Below, piece after piece: positions 50,459 to 61,642 of a stretch of DNA of 64,000 nt (positions are counted from its first letter, which is position 1; every line of letters begins with the position of its first letter). The DNA lies in the NCBI RefSeq assembly GCF_030063205.1, contig NZ_JASISQ010000004.1:149609-213608 (forward strand), read 5' to 3'. Both the position numbers and the translations under genes were made by a program. The stretch is from Arthrobacter antibioticus. Its GTDB lineage: Bacteria > Actinomycetota > Actinomycetes > Actinomycetales > Micrococcaceae. The notes below the pieces were generated by a model, which saw nothing but the letters and a program-made list of their open reading frames with translations, had not been told where the DNA came from and did no database searches.

Positions 50459-52450
50459 TCAGCCAGCGGCAGCCAACAATATGGACCTCGCCAAGGGCCC
50501 CCCTGTAACGGCACCCAAGTCACCGTCTTCAACGAATACGGCCACGGCAATATCGCCTTGGGCAGCAATCACCCATGAGTGTGTACGCGGAGGATTATCC
50601 GTGCCATATTCTGCCGTCCCCGTTTTACCAATCGCCTCAGCGCCAGGCAGGTCCCCCAACATGCCTAGGTAGCCCTCAGTAACAACGGCACGCATCATTG
50701 TGCGCAGGTCTATGGCTTCCTTCTGCGTCAATGCCGCACCTTCAGCGGCCTTCGATTTGCCGTCATGGCCTTCTATCAGCACGGGAAAAACAGCAGCACC
50801 CTTGACCACAGAGGACATCATCGCAGCCATCATCAGAGGTGAGACCTGTACCTTGCCCTGACCAATCATTGAGGCGGCGTGTTCGGTTCCGGCTGAGTCG
50901 CGCGGCACATTGCCGGCGAATGCTGGCAGCCCAAGGTCATTCGTCATGCCAACTCCCAAGGCCCCGGCAGCATCCGATAGCTTCTCTTGGGGAAGGTTCT
51001 GAAATTGGGAGACAAAAGCTGTGTTGCAGGAATGAGCGACGGCGGTTGTCAAGGACACTTCGCCTAGCGCATCGGGCGCATAACCAGGGGCATTGAGGAA
51101 CTTCTTCCCATCGGCAATAAACTCAGGTGTGCAGCTTACTTTCGAACTCGGGTCCATCCCCTGTCGAAACAATCCCAATGACGTGGCAATTTTGAAAGTG
51201 GACCCTGGCGCATATTGGCCAAGGAACGCCGTGTTGTATCCCTGACTGTCCGGGCCATTCGCTGAGGCCAAAATTGCTCCTGTTGACGGACGCATGACCA
51301 CGATCGAGCTGGGCGTCTTTACGTTTGCCAGTGACTCCTCGGCCGCGTTCTGCAGCCCCGGAACCAAAGTGGTTTTGACATCTTTACCGTTAGTCGGCGC
51401 AACTGTGAAGAGGATTTTCGGTGGTGAGGTGGGATCGGTGGGTGCCGTCCCGGCGTCGTCCACGGCAGCAGCGTCAGTCTCAGTGGAATCTGTGGCAGCA
51501 GGATCAGTGGGTGCCGGATCAGTGGGTGCATCGCTGGGAGCTGCTGAGGGAATGGCCGAAACCATTACTCCAGGATTTCCTGCAAGCTGCGCGTCGAAGG
51601 CGGCCTGTAATCCGCCGGCCCCGACAAATTCTCCGGCGACAACCTTGCCCTTAGATTTCTTGATATCTTCAGCCGTGGCCTCACGGACAGTGCCAAGGAT
51701 GGCCGATGCAAAACTGCGTGAGGGCGCAAGCGGCATGGTTGATTCGGTGGCGAGGATACCCTTGATTGCGTTGAATTTTTCCTGGTCCAACGCCTTAAAT
51801 GCCTCCTCGCGCAAGGTGAGGGCGTCGACAAACGCTATGGGTCCGTAGGCCTTGACCTTGGCGGTGTAGGCGGCCGCGTCAATACCGAGAAGCCCGGCCA
51901 GCTGGTTGGCCGATGCTTCAGCTTCAGAATCATCCAACCCCTCTTTGTTGATGCCGACACTTCGCACGGGCCGGTCCTTGACAATCGCCTCACCATCAGC
52001 TGAGAGGATCCCCGCACGGATGCCGTAGTTGGTGCTCACTTTAAAGCGATCACCTGCCGCCAATTTAGGTTCAACCATTTCTGGAGACCACGCGATAGTC
52101 CAGCCATTACCGTCACGTTTCATGTCGGCACCCGTGGCGTAGGTCCAGGGTTTCTCTACTTTGGGTAATTTCCAGGAGTAATTCAGAGAGACTCGGGCGC
52201 TTTCGCCCTGGACCTCTACGGCACTAACGCTGACCGTGGGCCACGACGGATCAATAGATTCAGCGAGCTCGGTCAGCTCCTTTTGAACTTGCGGGCCAGG
52301 TTTGTCGAAGCTGAGATCTCCGACCGTATGGTCCGATAGGGCCTTCGCCAGGGCTTCAGCGGTTGAGCTTCCGTCATCAGGGGCGGAACAGGCTGCACCA
52401 CCCAGAGCAAGGCTGATAGCAAGCAGCAAAACTGTGACGCGACGAATCAT
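50459..52450 (-). CDS. Lipoprotein class B penicillin-binding protein with NTF2-like (MecA_N) domain
   Basis: 663 aa. Signal peptide with lipobox GGAAC, then a MecA-N/NTF2-like domain (~35-150), a PBP dimerisation domain (~155-260), a Pro/Ala/Thr/Asp-rich insert (~300-345), and the transpeptidase: APGSTFKIATS (SxxK), AHSCNTAF (SxN) and GKTGTAEYG (KTG). DD-transpeptidase cross-linking peptidoglycan outside the membrane. Good ribosome site AGGAAG before ATG. Convergent with the hemerythrin gene. Confidence 0.92.
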   Translation of the reverse strand: MIRRVTVLLLAISLALGGAACSAPDDGSSTAEALAKALSDHTVGDLSFDKPGPQVQKELTELAESIDPSWPTVSVSAVEVQGESARVSLNYSWKLPKVEKPWTYATGADMKRDGNGWTIAWSPEMVEPKLAAGDRFKVSTNYGIRAGILSADGEAIVKDRPVRSVGINKEGLDDSEAEASANQLAGLLGIDAAAYTAKVKAYGPIAFVDALTLREEAFKALDQEKFNAIKGILATESTMPLAPSRSFASAILGTVREATAEDIKKSKGKVVAGEFVGAGGLQAAFDAQLAGNPGVMVSAIPSAAPSDAPTDPAPTDPAATDSTETDAAAVDDAGTAPTDPTSPPKILFTVAPTNGKDVKTTLVPGLQNAAEESLANVKTPSSIVVMRPSTGAILASANGPDSQGYNTAFLGQYAPGSTFKIATSLGLFRQGMDPSSKVSCTPEFIADGKKFLNAPGYAPDALGEVSLTTAVAHSCNTAFVSQFQNLPQEKLSDAAGALGVGMTNDLGLPAFAGNVPRDSAGTEHAASMIGQGKVQVSPLMMAAMMSSVVKGAAVFPVLIEGHDGKSKAAEGAALTQKEAIDLRTMMRAVVTEGYLGMLGDLPGAEAIGKTGTAEYGTDNPPRTHSWVIAAQGDIAVAVFVEDGDLGAVTGGPLARSILLAAAG

Positions 52451-52588
52451 TGACTTCCTGACGTTGATTTGTGAGTAACCCTACCCGCAGGCGGGCCTCC
52501 CCCTGGAGTCCGCACTAGCCTCATGGACAGACAAGTGTTCAACGATACTTCGGTGCGGGCGGAAGACGCAGGACTACTCCGACGCTCC

Positions 52589-53134
52589 TTAAGTTTTTAA
52601 CACTTCTGCGGCCACTGCGGCGGCTGGTGTGCTGGGGGCTCCTGGGATCTGCGAACTCTCTTCCGGTGCTGGCGGAAGGAGGTTCGTTGCAGCTGCTGCA
52701 GTTGCCGCTGTCATATCTTCTAAGAAACGTTCAACCACGGCCAGCTCGGCCGGCGAATAGTTGCTCAGCGCCAACCCGAGCTGGGCTGCCAGTGGCATAA
52801 ACAGCTCTCTACCGACGCTACGTGCGGTGTCAGTCATGGTGAGGTCAACTTGGCGTCTGTCGCTTTCGCTACGGCAGCGGGTGACGTGACCGGAACGCTC
52901 AAGTCTGTCAACTAGCGCAGTAGTTGCTGGTGAGCTGAGGTTGAGAGCCTCACCGAGTTTGCCAGGTGTCATCAGTTCTTGCTGGCGGCGGGGCCTGACC
53001 AGCAACCCCAATGCGTTAAGATCCGTCCGGTGGAGCCCATGTAAGGATGCCGCCTTGTCGACGTAGCGGTCAGACTCAATCGTGAACTCCCGCATTTTTG
53101 CGAGAAGTTGAGCATGCGGCTGTGAAGACTTCAT
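52589..53134 (-). CDS. MarR family transcriptional regulator
   Basis: 181 aa from ATG 53134 (GGGGAGG eight bases upstream); ATG 53158 lies within the ribosome-site region. Winged helix: HRTDLNALGLLVRP, MTPGKLGEALNLSSPATTALVDRLERSGHVTR, SESDRRQVDLTMTDTARSVG. The C-terminal Ala/Pro-rich tail of ~30 residues is extra. Divergent from an MMPL transporter, 87 bases away, which it probably represses. Confidence 0.9.
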   Translation of the reverse strand: MKSSQPHAQLLAKMREFTIESDRYVDKAASLHGLHRTDLNALGLLVRPRRQQELMTPGKLGEALNLSSPATTALVDRLERSGHVTRCRSESDRRQVDLTMTDTARSVGRELFMPLAAQLGLALSNYSPAELAVVERFLEDMTAATAAAATNLLPPAPEESSQIPGAPSTPAAAVAAEVLKT

Positions 53135-53175
53135 GACCCAATCCTCCCCTATCGCCAACTATCTCGTTAACATAG

Positions 53176-53190
53176 TATCTAGATTATCTA
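53176..53190. promoter_or_regulatory. Candidate MarR operator
   Basis: TATCTAGATTATCTA between the divergent MarR and MMPL genes contains the 8-bp palindrome ATCTAGAT and a direct repeat TATCTA. Lies about 32 bases before the MMPL start codon. Confidence 0.5.
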
Positions 53191-53221
53191 ACCTCTCGGC
53201 GATGGAAGTATTGTCTAAAAC

Positions 53222-55477
53222 ATGAAGAATCTAGATTGGTCCCCCAAACGCTGGCTTCGCCTAACGCTGCCACCCATCCTTATTATTGTGTGGCTGCTGG
53301 TTGCCGGGCTAGGTGGTCCCACCTTTGGAAAAATCTCTGAAGTGTCAACCAACGATCAAGCGAGCTTTCTGCCGGCCAGCGCAGAATCTACCGCGGCTCG
53401 CGAATGGCAGCTGAAGTTTGTGGACAGCAATGCCATCCCTGCCGTGGTGTTGCTGACCTCAACAGAAGCACTGACCAGTGAACAGCTCGGCCAGATCGCT
53501 ACCTTGCCGAAGAAGCTGAGTGCTGTTAGTGGTGTCCAGAAACCGGAAGCACCCGCGACGACTAGCGTTGCAGGGCCTATTCCGTCAGAAGATAAGAAAG
53601 CCGTAGAGTTCTTAGTCCCCATTTCAGGTACTGATGAGGTTAAGTCGGTAGTGGATGAGCTTCGCAACGTCTTGCAATCATCTGCGCCTGGTGGTGTCAG
53701 CATCTATGTGACAGGTCCTGCCGGGCTGACAGCTGATCTGGTGAATGCTTTCGGCGGTATCGACGGGATTCTGCTGCTGGTGGCACTAATAGCCGTATTC
53801 GTTATTTTGTTAGTCGTTTACCGTTCGGTTGTGCTGCCCCTACTAGTCCTCTTCACCTCAGTGGTTGCGCTGTGCGCTTCCATAGTGGTGATTTACTACA
53901 TGGCAAGCTGGGATTGGATCAAACTTAGCGGCCAAAGCCAAGGTATTCTTTCGATTCTTGTCATTGGTGCGGCAACTGATTACTCCCTGCTATTGGTAGC
54001 GCGCTTCCGCGAAGCACTGCACCAAGTGCAGTCGAAATGGGCGGCACTGGGACGTGCAATGCGCGGCGCGTGGGAACCCATAGTCGCTTCCGGTTCCACA
54101 GTCATTTTGGCCATGCTGTGTCTCCTGTTCTCGGATTTGAACTCCAACCGCAGTTTGGGACCAATCGCGGCCATTGGAATTCTGTTCTCCCTTGTTGCAG
54201 CCCTGACGTGCTTGCCCGCATTGCTGGTTGCCTTTGGCCGAGGAGCCTTCTGGCCCTTCAAACCGAAGATGGACGCTAATCATGCGAATAAGCATGCAGA
54301 CCACGGGACACACGGCATGAGTGTGGAAAAGACCGATGCAGTGGAGCACGGACTGGCTGGAGTGGGCGGCATCTGGCGGCGCATCGGCTTACTGATTGCC
54401 CGGAGGCCGCGAATTACATGGGTTGTAACCTTGGTTCTACTTTTGGCTGCCAGCTCAGGGATTTTGCAATTACAGGCCAACGGCGTATCGCAGACTGAAG
54501 TACTTCTGGGACCGAGCAACGCAGTCGATGGACAACGAGCGTTAGCTGAACACTTCGCCGGTGGTAGCGGTAGCCCTGTGCTGATCATCGCCGACCAAAA
54601 TAGCAAAGATCAGATTTTGGTAGCGGTAAAGGACACGGAAGGGATCACCGAGGCCAGTATCTATACTGGCAACGGCCGACCTGACGTAGCTGCAGAGCCT
54701 GTTGTGAAGGAAGGTCGCGTACTGATCAACGCCACGTTGGCAGATCAAGCGGATTCCAGTGCTGCTGAACAGGTTGTTGTGGAACTTCGCAAGCAATTGC
54801 CGCCAGTTGATTCGACTGTCTTGGTCGGGGGTGTTTCTGCAATTGCTTTGGATACCAACCTCACGGCACAAAGTGACCTGTTCAAGATTGTGCCATTGGT
54901 ATTGCTGGTCATTCTCGTGGTCCTGATACTGCTGCTGCGTTCGATTGTTGCACCGCTGCTGCTAATCGGCTCGGTGGTGTTGTCCTACATAGCCACCATG
55001 GGCGTGTCTGCCTTGGTGTTCAATCACGTGTTCGACTTTCCGGGCGCGGATGCCACCGTGCCCCTGTTTGGCTTCGTTTTCTTGGTGGCTTTGGGCGTGG
55101 ATTACAACATCTTCTTGATGACCCGCGTTCGCGAGGAGTCGCTGCTCATGGGTACTCACGCAGGTATATTGCGAGGTTTGGGCAAAACAGGTGGAGTGAT
55201 CACTTCCGCAGGCGTGGTCCTTGCCGCTACATTTGCAGCGCTGGGCATTATTCCGTTGTTGTTCCTGGCCCAACTGGCATTTATCGTTGCATTTGGCGTA
55301 TTACTTGACACCGTAATCGTCCGAACACTTCTAGTGCCGGCACTGACCTATGACATTGGCAACCGTGTCTGGTGGCCGTCTAAAAGGACGTTTGGTGGCT
55401 TGAATCCATTCGAGAATAGCCCCAGATCCTCAGACAGCCAGCCAGTTGCTCAGCCATCCGGTGAGCCAGAGAGGTAG
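53222..55477 (+). CDS. MMPL family RND-type transporter
   Basis: 751 aa. Two repeats, each with a TM helix, a large extracytoplasmic domain and five TM helices. The TM4-like motifs are GAATDYSLLLVARFREALH and LGVDYNIFLMTRVREESL, with the proton-relay Asp-Tyr pairs. A His/Asp-rich cytoplasmic loop (NHANKHADHGTHG) lies between the halves, a possible metal-binding spot. Exports lipids or hydrophobic drugs by proton exchange. TATTGT seven bases before ATG suggests a near-leaderless start. Likely controlled by the divergent MarR. Confidence 0.92.
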   Translation: MKNLDWSPKRWLRLTLPPILIIVWLLVAGLGGPTFGKISEVSTNDQASFLPASAESTAAREWQLKFVDSNAIPAVVLLTSTEALTSEQLGQIATLPKKLSAVSGVQKPEAPATTSVAGPIPSEDKKAVEFLVPISGTDEVKSVVDELRNVLQSSAPGGVSIYVTGPAGLTADLVNAFGGIDGILLLVALIAVFVILLVVYRSVVLPLLVLFTSVVALCASIVVIYYMASWDWIKLSGQSQGILSILVIGAATDYSLLLVARFREALHQVQSKWAALGRAMRGAWEPIVASGSTVILAMLCLLFSDLNSNRSLGPIAAIGILFSLVAALTCLPALLVAFGRGAFWPFKPKMDANHANKHADHGTHGMSVEKTDAVEHGLAGVGGIWRRIGLLIARRPRITWVVTLVLLLAASSGILQLQANGVSQTEVLLGPSNAVDGQRALAEHFAGGSGSPVLIIADQNSKDQILVAVKDTEGITEASIYTGNGRPDVAAEPVVKEGRVLINATLADQADSSAAEQVVVELRKQLPPVDSTVLVGGVSAIALDTNLTAQSDLFKIVPLVLLVILVVLILLLRSIVAPLLLIGSVVLSYIATMGVSALVFNHVFDFPGADATVPLFGFVFLVALGVDYNIFLMTRVREESLLMGTHAGILRGLGKTGGVITSAGVVLAATFAALGIIPLLFLAQLAFIVAFGVLLDTVIVRTLLVPALTYDIGNRVWWPSKRTFGGLNPFENSPRSSDSQPVAQPSGEPER

Positions 55478-55517
55478 CCTGCCCATCAGCAGAAAACGGT
55501 AGCTCCTAAAGCCAGCA

Positions 55518-56954
55518 GGTTCCCCGTGGGGCGCACGTTCTTCAGCAGCGGTTCTGCAAGATCCTTTCTGGTGCGGCCCATCGTCAGGGGTCTTTTCTGG
55601 TGCGGCCGTTCTTCAGGAGGCTTTCTGGAGACTCTTTTGGAGCGGCCGTACTGCGGGACCTGCTCTGGAGGCATTCGTAAGAGGTAGCGGCGGTCCCGTG
55701 CTTCCCATTCGTCATACTGCTAGGCCAGTACGGCCCCGGCGAGTCGGAGCAGGGCTGCCGGGTTGGGGAACACCCCTGCGACGTCGGTGCGCCGTTTGAT
55801 TTCCTTGCTGAGCCGTTCCATGGGGTTCGTGAACCATATCTGCCGCCAGTGCCTGGCCGGGAAGCCGGCGAACGCGAGCACGTCATCCCGGGCATCGCCG
55901 AGCACCCCTGCGACTTCTGGGAGGGACTTGGCCAGCATCCTGGTGACCTCGTCGAACTGGGTGTTCACGTGCCCGGCATCGGGCTGGGAGAAGGCGGTGC
56001 GGATAATCGAGCCGACCATGTCTTGGGATTCCTTGGGCACGATCGAGAGCACGTTTCGCATGAAATGCACTCGGCACCGCTGCCAGCCCGCACCTTGGAA
56101 CACCGCGCCGACGGCCTTCTTCACGCCGCTATGGGCGTCAGAGCTCGCCAGCTTCACCCCGTCCAGCCCGCGGGCCTTGAACGACCGCAGGAACGCGGTC
56201 CAGAACCCCTCGTTCTCGGAGTCGCCGACATCGAAGCCGAGCACTTTCCTGCGTCCGTCAGCAGCCATACCGAAAGCGACCACGACCGCTTGGGGCACGA
56301 CCCGGTGCCCAACCCTGGCCTTGCAGTAGGTGGCATCAAGGAACAGGTAGGGTAGTCCATGGCGGAGAGATCCCGGTCCCTGAAAGCACCGTCCTCATGG
56401 TCAAAGTCCGCACAGATCCGGGACACCTCGGACTTGGAAATCCCTGTATCAGCCCCGAGCGCCTTGACCAGATCATAGACCTTGCACGTGGAGACCCCGT
56501 GCAGGTAGGCCTCCATCACCAGGACGAAATGCCTGATCCACGCGGCGCTGGCGCTCCAGCAACGCAGGAAGGAACGAGCCGTTGCGCAGCTTGAGGATCT
56601 TCAGGTTCAAGTCCCCCGCGCCGGTTGTCAACGTCCTGGGCCGGGACCCGTTGCGCTGGGTGGTAAGGGCCTCCGGGCGTTCGAACGGGGCAGCACCGAT
56701 GAACGCTGTCGCCTCAGCCTCGATGAGCTGCTGATACAGCATTTTCAGTCGCGGTACGGATCCGTTCGGAGACATCGGGAAGTTTTAAGTTGGCCAAGCA
56801 GGTTGAACAAGGCAGACTGGTCTAGAGCCATCGTGTGTTTGTGTCCTTTGTGAGTTCTTTGATCAATACTCACTGACCATCGCACGATGGCTCTTCACAT
56901 CAGAAATTCGATGCTCAGCAACGGGAAAATACACCACTCCACGGGGCGTAACCC
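55518..56954. mobile_element. Decayed IS256-family element
   Basis: About 1.44 kb, the usual IS256 size. Candidate terminal inverted repeats: GGTTCCCCGTGG at the left and GGTTACGCCCCGTGG (reverse complement of 56939-56953) at the right. Internal transposase is broken. At the left end, CTTTCTGGTGCGGCC occurs twice. Target-site duplication not found; ends are uncertain. Confidence 0.5.
55678..56831 (-). pseudogene. IS256-family transposase, multiple frameshifts and a stop
   Basis: Read right to left: MALDQSALFNLLGQLKTS, shift, DVSERIRTATEN, shift, LYQQLIEAEATAFIGA... RNGSRPRTLTTGAGDL, shift, MEAYLHGVSTCKVYDLVKAL, shift, VVVAFGMAADGRRKVLGFDVGDSE with the DDE region LASSDAHSGVKKAVG and WQRCRVHFMRNVL, then NPMERLSKEIKRRTDVAGVF ending in TAG at 55720 where EAHDEW-type sequence should continue (QYDEWEARDRRYLL follows). 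Four frameshifts and one stop: inactive. Intact relatives are ~410 aa. Confidence 0.85.
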
Positions 56955-56971
56955 TGCTGTAGCTGGAGCAG

Positions 56972-59233
56972 CTATGGATTGTGGCGTTTTTTGTGGTGTT
57001 TGGTGGTGTTTTCTTTTGGTGGGTTGAGGGTGTGGTTGATGTGTTTTTTGAGCCAGGTGGGGTATTGGGTGCGTTGGGGTTCTTGATGTTGGGGTTTTTG
57101 GTAGTTCCCTGATGGGGTGATCCAGCCGATGCGTCCGTCGGGGGTGGGTTGAGGGGTCCAGCCACGAAGACGAATGTTTTGCCGGTGTGGTTCTTGATAG
57201 CGGCGGTAGTTACCGTGGCGGTCTTTATCGTCCTTGAAGTGCTTGAGGCGGTGGTGACGTGCGCAGGCAGGGCGAAGATTAGTCATGGCCGTGGTCCCCC
57301 CGTGTTCCCACGCGTTCAGGTGATCCGGCTCAGTGTCCATTACTGGATAAGGACAATTAGGGATGTAACAACCCCCAGTCAGGGCTTGCAGCACAGCTTT
57401 TTCAGCGTTGCTAAGTGTGTACCGGTCCGGGTTCAACGCTAATGCTTCCCCACTGATCGGATCGGTGAGCACGCGTAGGAACGTGTGTGAGGCTGCCATG
57501 AGTTTCCTTGCGATTTCTTCTGGTACGGGACTGGTGCCGATACCCACAAGCTCCGCGGGCTCATCAGTTATCCCTAGCAAGCCTAGGAAAGGAACCTTCA
57601 GGAGAATCAATGCCTTTGGTAGCGGCGGATCCGTAATGACTTTCCCCTGCGCCAGTGCGTGAAGCTGGTCTAAGTATTCTTGTTGCTGATCTTCCACGAT
57701 CCCGTCAATGACCCCATTGACGAAACCTGAACCATCCCCCACTAACTCCCCCACCACCAGAACATCCACCCCAACATCTACACCAGTATCTGCTCCGCTA
57801 TCGCCAGCATCTACTCCAGTATCGCCAGCGACGTCCTGGGCAAGGGCAGGGTGCGCATCATCCACCGCACTGCCCTCACCACCTAATCCCCTCCCAGCCC
57901 CCTTCTCAGCCGCGGGGCGCTCTTGAACAGGGAGGTACCCCTGAATCGGGTTACCTGGATTATGCAGGGAGTCAGCCTCACGTCCAAGGCAGGATTCACG
58001 CACGTCACCACCTATGGCACCACCACCTATGGCACCACCGCCTGTGGCATCACGGTCTTTGGGGTCAGGGTCTGTGTGTGTCCAGATAGGCTCCGGATCA
58101 ACCAACCTCACCCCAAAGCCCGAGCTAAATCCCCCGGAACTACTCTCGCTAGTACAGTGCCCGGAAGTACCAGCACTGCCACCGCGGTGACCCCAGTCAG
58201 GAACGTTGCTGCTGGTGCTGGTCGTGCTGGTGCTGGCGTTGTTACTGCCGGTCTTGGTGTAGTTGTTGGCGGGTAGTTCTTGACCCATCAGCAGTAGTGC
58301 AGCAACGTCAACACGAAGTTGATCCAGAGTTCTGTATTCCCCACGATCTCCCCCAACCCCATTCCCAAAACCGGGGCCAGGGTTAGGGCGTGGTGTGGGG
58401 TGGGTGTTGGTGTGGTTTTTGATGGCTCGTGCTGTGCGGGTGCAGTGCGTCATGATCCCTGCTGCGGCCAGGGTGGGTAGATGCAGGCTTAGCCAGGACA
58501 TCCCGTCGCGGCCTTCTTCGCAGAACATTTTACGCCGTGTGAAGGCTTCCTTGGTGGCGGTGGTGAGGGTATCTGGGAATGTTGACTCACGGGCCCGGCG
58601 GGCTTTGGAGGCAAACACTGATGCGGTAGCCCCGGGTGCTAGCACCAGCAATCGGGTCTGGAAAGCGGCGACTTCAGGGGCACTGATGCCACTGCTCTCT
58701 TTGACAGTGGTGATCTCATCAGCGATCGTGCATGCGTGCCGCCAAGATAAAACCCCTGCTTGTAAAGCCTTGAACGTGACTGGGTGTTTTAGAACCTCCA
58801 CGCAGTGATGCGTGAGTGCGGCAGCTGTTCGTTCAGGGATCCCTAAGACCAAAGCTGCTTCCAACACGGCACTACTTTGCGCTAGTGATGATTGGTTCCG
58901 GTCTAGATCAACTAAAACTCGTTCTACTTCTACCGCACCCATTAATCGTCCCAACAGGGCCGCTTTACACGCCGCGGTAGCGTCTTCTAAACGCTTCACT
59001 ACCGCCAAAGCGGCGATAGCACCATCATGAACACCACGCACCACACCTAACTGAGAGGGCGGCTCCGGCTGTGGCGGGGGAAAGCCAATCAGTGGCGGTA
59101 ATCCTGCCAACGATGGATTGTCAGTGCCGAAGGGTTCAATAGAAGGAAGAGCGGCTATCGCACCAAGGAGTGCGGCCACATCCTGTGTGGCTTCCTCGCC
59201 CCGTTCCCCGGGGGCCATCACCGGAATACTCAT
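56972..59233 (-). CDS. DUF222 / 13E12-repeat HNH endonuclease family protein
   Basis: 753 aa. N-terminal ~340 residues are the DUF222 domain (AACKAALLGRLMGAVEVERVLVDLD, LSWRHACTIADEITTV, FASKARRARESTFPD). A long low-complexity insert (~345-560) holds Gly/Ser and Asp/Gly/Val repeats (GDSGADTGVDVGVDV). C-terminal HNH nuclease: CYIPNCPYPVMDTEPDHLNAWEHGG, TNLRPACARHHRLKHF. Common, often multi-copy actinobacterial family of unclear role. Leaderless start by TAGACT. No AIM of mobility beyond its neighbour IS256. Confidence 0.88.
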   Translation of the reverse strand: MSIPVMAPGERGEEATQDVAALLGAIAALPSIEPFGTDNPSLAGLPPLIGFPPPQPEPPSQLGVVRGVHDGAIAALAVVKRLEDATAACKAALLGRLMGAVEVERVLVDLDRNQSSLAQSSAVLEAALVLGIPERTAAALTHHCVEVLKHPVTFKALQAGVLSWRHACTIADEITTVKESSGISAPEVAAFQTRLLVLAPGATASVFASKARRARESTFPDTLTTATKEAFTRRKMFCEEGRDGMSWLSLHLPTLAAAGIMTHCTRTARAIKNHTNTHPTPRPNPGPGFGNGVGGDRGEYRTLDQLRVDVAALLLMGQELPANNYTKTGSNNASTSTTSTSSNVPDWGHRGGSAGTSGHCTSESSSGGFSSGFGVRLVDPEPIWTHTDPDPKDRDATGGGAIGGGAIGGDVRESCLGREADSLHNPGNPIQGYLPVQERPAAEKGAGRGLGGEGSAVDDAHPALAQDVAGDTGVDAGDSGADTGVDVGVDVLVVGELVGDGSGFVNGVIDGIVEDQQQEYLDQLHALAQGKVITDPPLPKALILLKVPFLGLLGITDEPAELVGIGTSPVPEEIARKLMAASHTFLRVLTDPISGEALALNPDRYTLSNAEKAVLQALTGGCYIPNCPYPVMDTEPDHLNAWEHGGTTAMTNLRPACARHHRLKHFKDDKDRHGNYRRYQEPHRQNIRLRGWTPQPTPDGRIGWITPSGNYQKPQHQEPQRTQYPTWLKKHINHTLNPPKENTTKHHKKRHNP

Positions 59234-59239
59234 ACCACA

Positions 59240-59245
59240 AGTCTA
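59240..59245 (-). promoter_or_regulatory. Leaderless -10 element of the DUF222-HNH gene
   Basis: Minus-strand TAGACT, six bases (TGTGGT), ATG 59233. Confidence 0.55.
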
Positions 59246-59718
59246 CGCCCGTCGTGACCGAAACGCTATAGTTCCTAGAAGAAACATTCTATACAACATC
59301 ATTTGGCCACCCTTCATAGCTGTCACGAGCCTGAAAAATCGGAGGCCGGCTGGATGCGGACTAGATCCGAATTTTTGCTGCTTGGGAATCCGATGTGTCA
59401 GGTTGTTCCTAACACTCAGCGGGGTCCGCAACCACGCCCGTAACCATTGAATCCCGCCCGAAATCAGATACTCAGGTATTTAGGGAGATTTCAAGCTCAA
59501 CCAGCAAGATAAAATGTCTCACACTAAAGCCTGGCCGTTGCCCATTCCCCTTCCCATTAGTGAAGGGGGGAAATTACACTCCCCTGATGAGACTACGGGC
59601 GCACCAAAAGGGCGCTCATGCAGCAAAGGATTTCAGATCTAAAGTGAGGTTCTTTCTGCCAGAGTTTCCCGCGTAACTGACCGTTCAAGATTGGTCAGTG
59701 GCCACAATTACTCCAGGT
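59246..59718. other. Non-coding gap with a small GC hairpin
   Basis: No gene supported. Contains CCCCTTC/GAAGGGG hairpin at 59547-59568 without T tract. Lies upstream of the HNH gene and downstream of rmlA (both leftward), so it probably holds the rmlA 3' end and HNH promoter. Confidence 0.5.
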
Positions 59719-60588
59719 TTAAATCTTTTGGTCAATTAGATTTAGCAAATACTGTCCGTAGCCACTCTTTGACAGAAGCTCGCCCCGCGCACGGAGTTCG
59801 TCGTCATTGAGGAATCCCTGCCTCCAAGCAATCTCTTCCGGTGCTCCGATTTTCAGTCCTTGTCGATTCTCAATCGTACGAACAAAATTGGAAGCATCAT
59901 TTAGATCTGAGAAGGTTCCCGTGTCAAGCCATGCAGTCCCTCGTGGCAGGATTTCGACCTTGAGTTTGCGTTGCTTTAGATAAATACGGTTCACATCAGT
60001 GATCTCAAGTTCACCTCGTGCAGAGGGCTTCAGATTCCGGGCAATTTCCACGACGTTATTGTCGTAAAAATAGAGCCCAGGGACAGCGTAGTTACTCTTA
60101 GGAGAGTCCGGCTTCTCCTCGAGTGAAATGGCATTCCCGGCAGCATCAAATTCAACCACGCCATAGGACTTGGGATTAACAACCTGGTAACCGAAAATAG
60201 TAGCGCCATCCACATTGGCGTGGCGGCTGAGCTGGGTGCCCATGCCCTGACCATAAAAGATGTTATCCCCGAGGACCAACGCGACGGGTCCGTCACCTAT
60301 GTGTTCGCGTCCCAGAACAAAGGCCTGTGCGAGGCCATCGGGCGATGGTTGCTGCACGTAGGTCAGGGATATGCCGAATTGTGAACCATCACCCAAAAGG
60401 CGCTGAAACTGGTCCGCGTCGTGTGGTGTTGTAATAATAAGAATGTCGCGAATACCCGCCAGAATTAGCGTCGACAGTGGGTAATAGATCATCGGTTTGT
60501 CGAAAACAGGGACGAGTTGCTTGCTGATCCCTAAAGTGATCGGGTGCAGTCGTGAGCCGGTACCGCCGGCAAGGATTATTCCGCGCAT
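59719..60588 (-). CDS. rmlA: Glucose-1-phosphate thymidylyltransferase RmlA
   Basis: 289 aa from ATG 60588 (an upstream ATG at 60624 adds 12 residues not typical of the family). [46 protein letters not shown], the substrate loop [32 protein letters not shown] and GTAWLDTGT are all canonical. Makes dTDP-glucose from dTTP and glucose-1-phosphate, first step of dTDP-L-rhamnose synthesis. Divergent from rmlB. Confidence 0.96.
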   Translation of the reverse strand: MRGIILAGGTGSRLHPITLGISKQLVPVFDKPMIYYPLSTLILAGIRDILIITTPHDADQFQRLLGDGSQFGISLTYVQQPSPDGLAQAFVLGREHIGDGPVALVLGDNIFYGQGMGTQLSRHANVDGATIFGYQVVNPKSYGVVEFDAAGNAISLEEKPDSPKSNYAVPGLYFYDNNVVEIARNLKPSARGELEITDVNRIYLKQRKLKVEILPRGTAWLDTGTFSDLNDASNFVRTIENRQGLKIGAPEEIAWRQGFLNDDELRARGELLSKSGYGQYLLNLIDQKI

Positions 60589-60629
60589 AGTGCCTATGAT
60601 CCCGTGTCTTGGCTGAGTGTCCAAACCGG

Positions 60630-61640
<1,011 letters not shown>

Positions 61641-61642
61641 GA

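Noticed and set aside
56826..56893. GAGCCATCGTG/CACGATGGCTC inverted repeat as the IS256 terminal repeat
   Set aside because: One arm overlaps the transposase start and both arms lie at the same end, so it is an internal hairpin rather than the paired termini.
57708..58808. Forward Thr/Pro-rich frames opposite the DUF222-HNH gene
   Set aside because: They are complements of its low-complexity insert and have no domain character.
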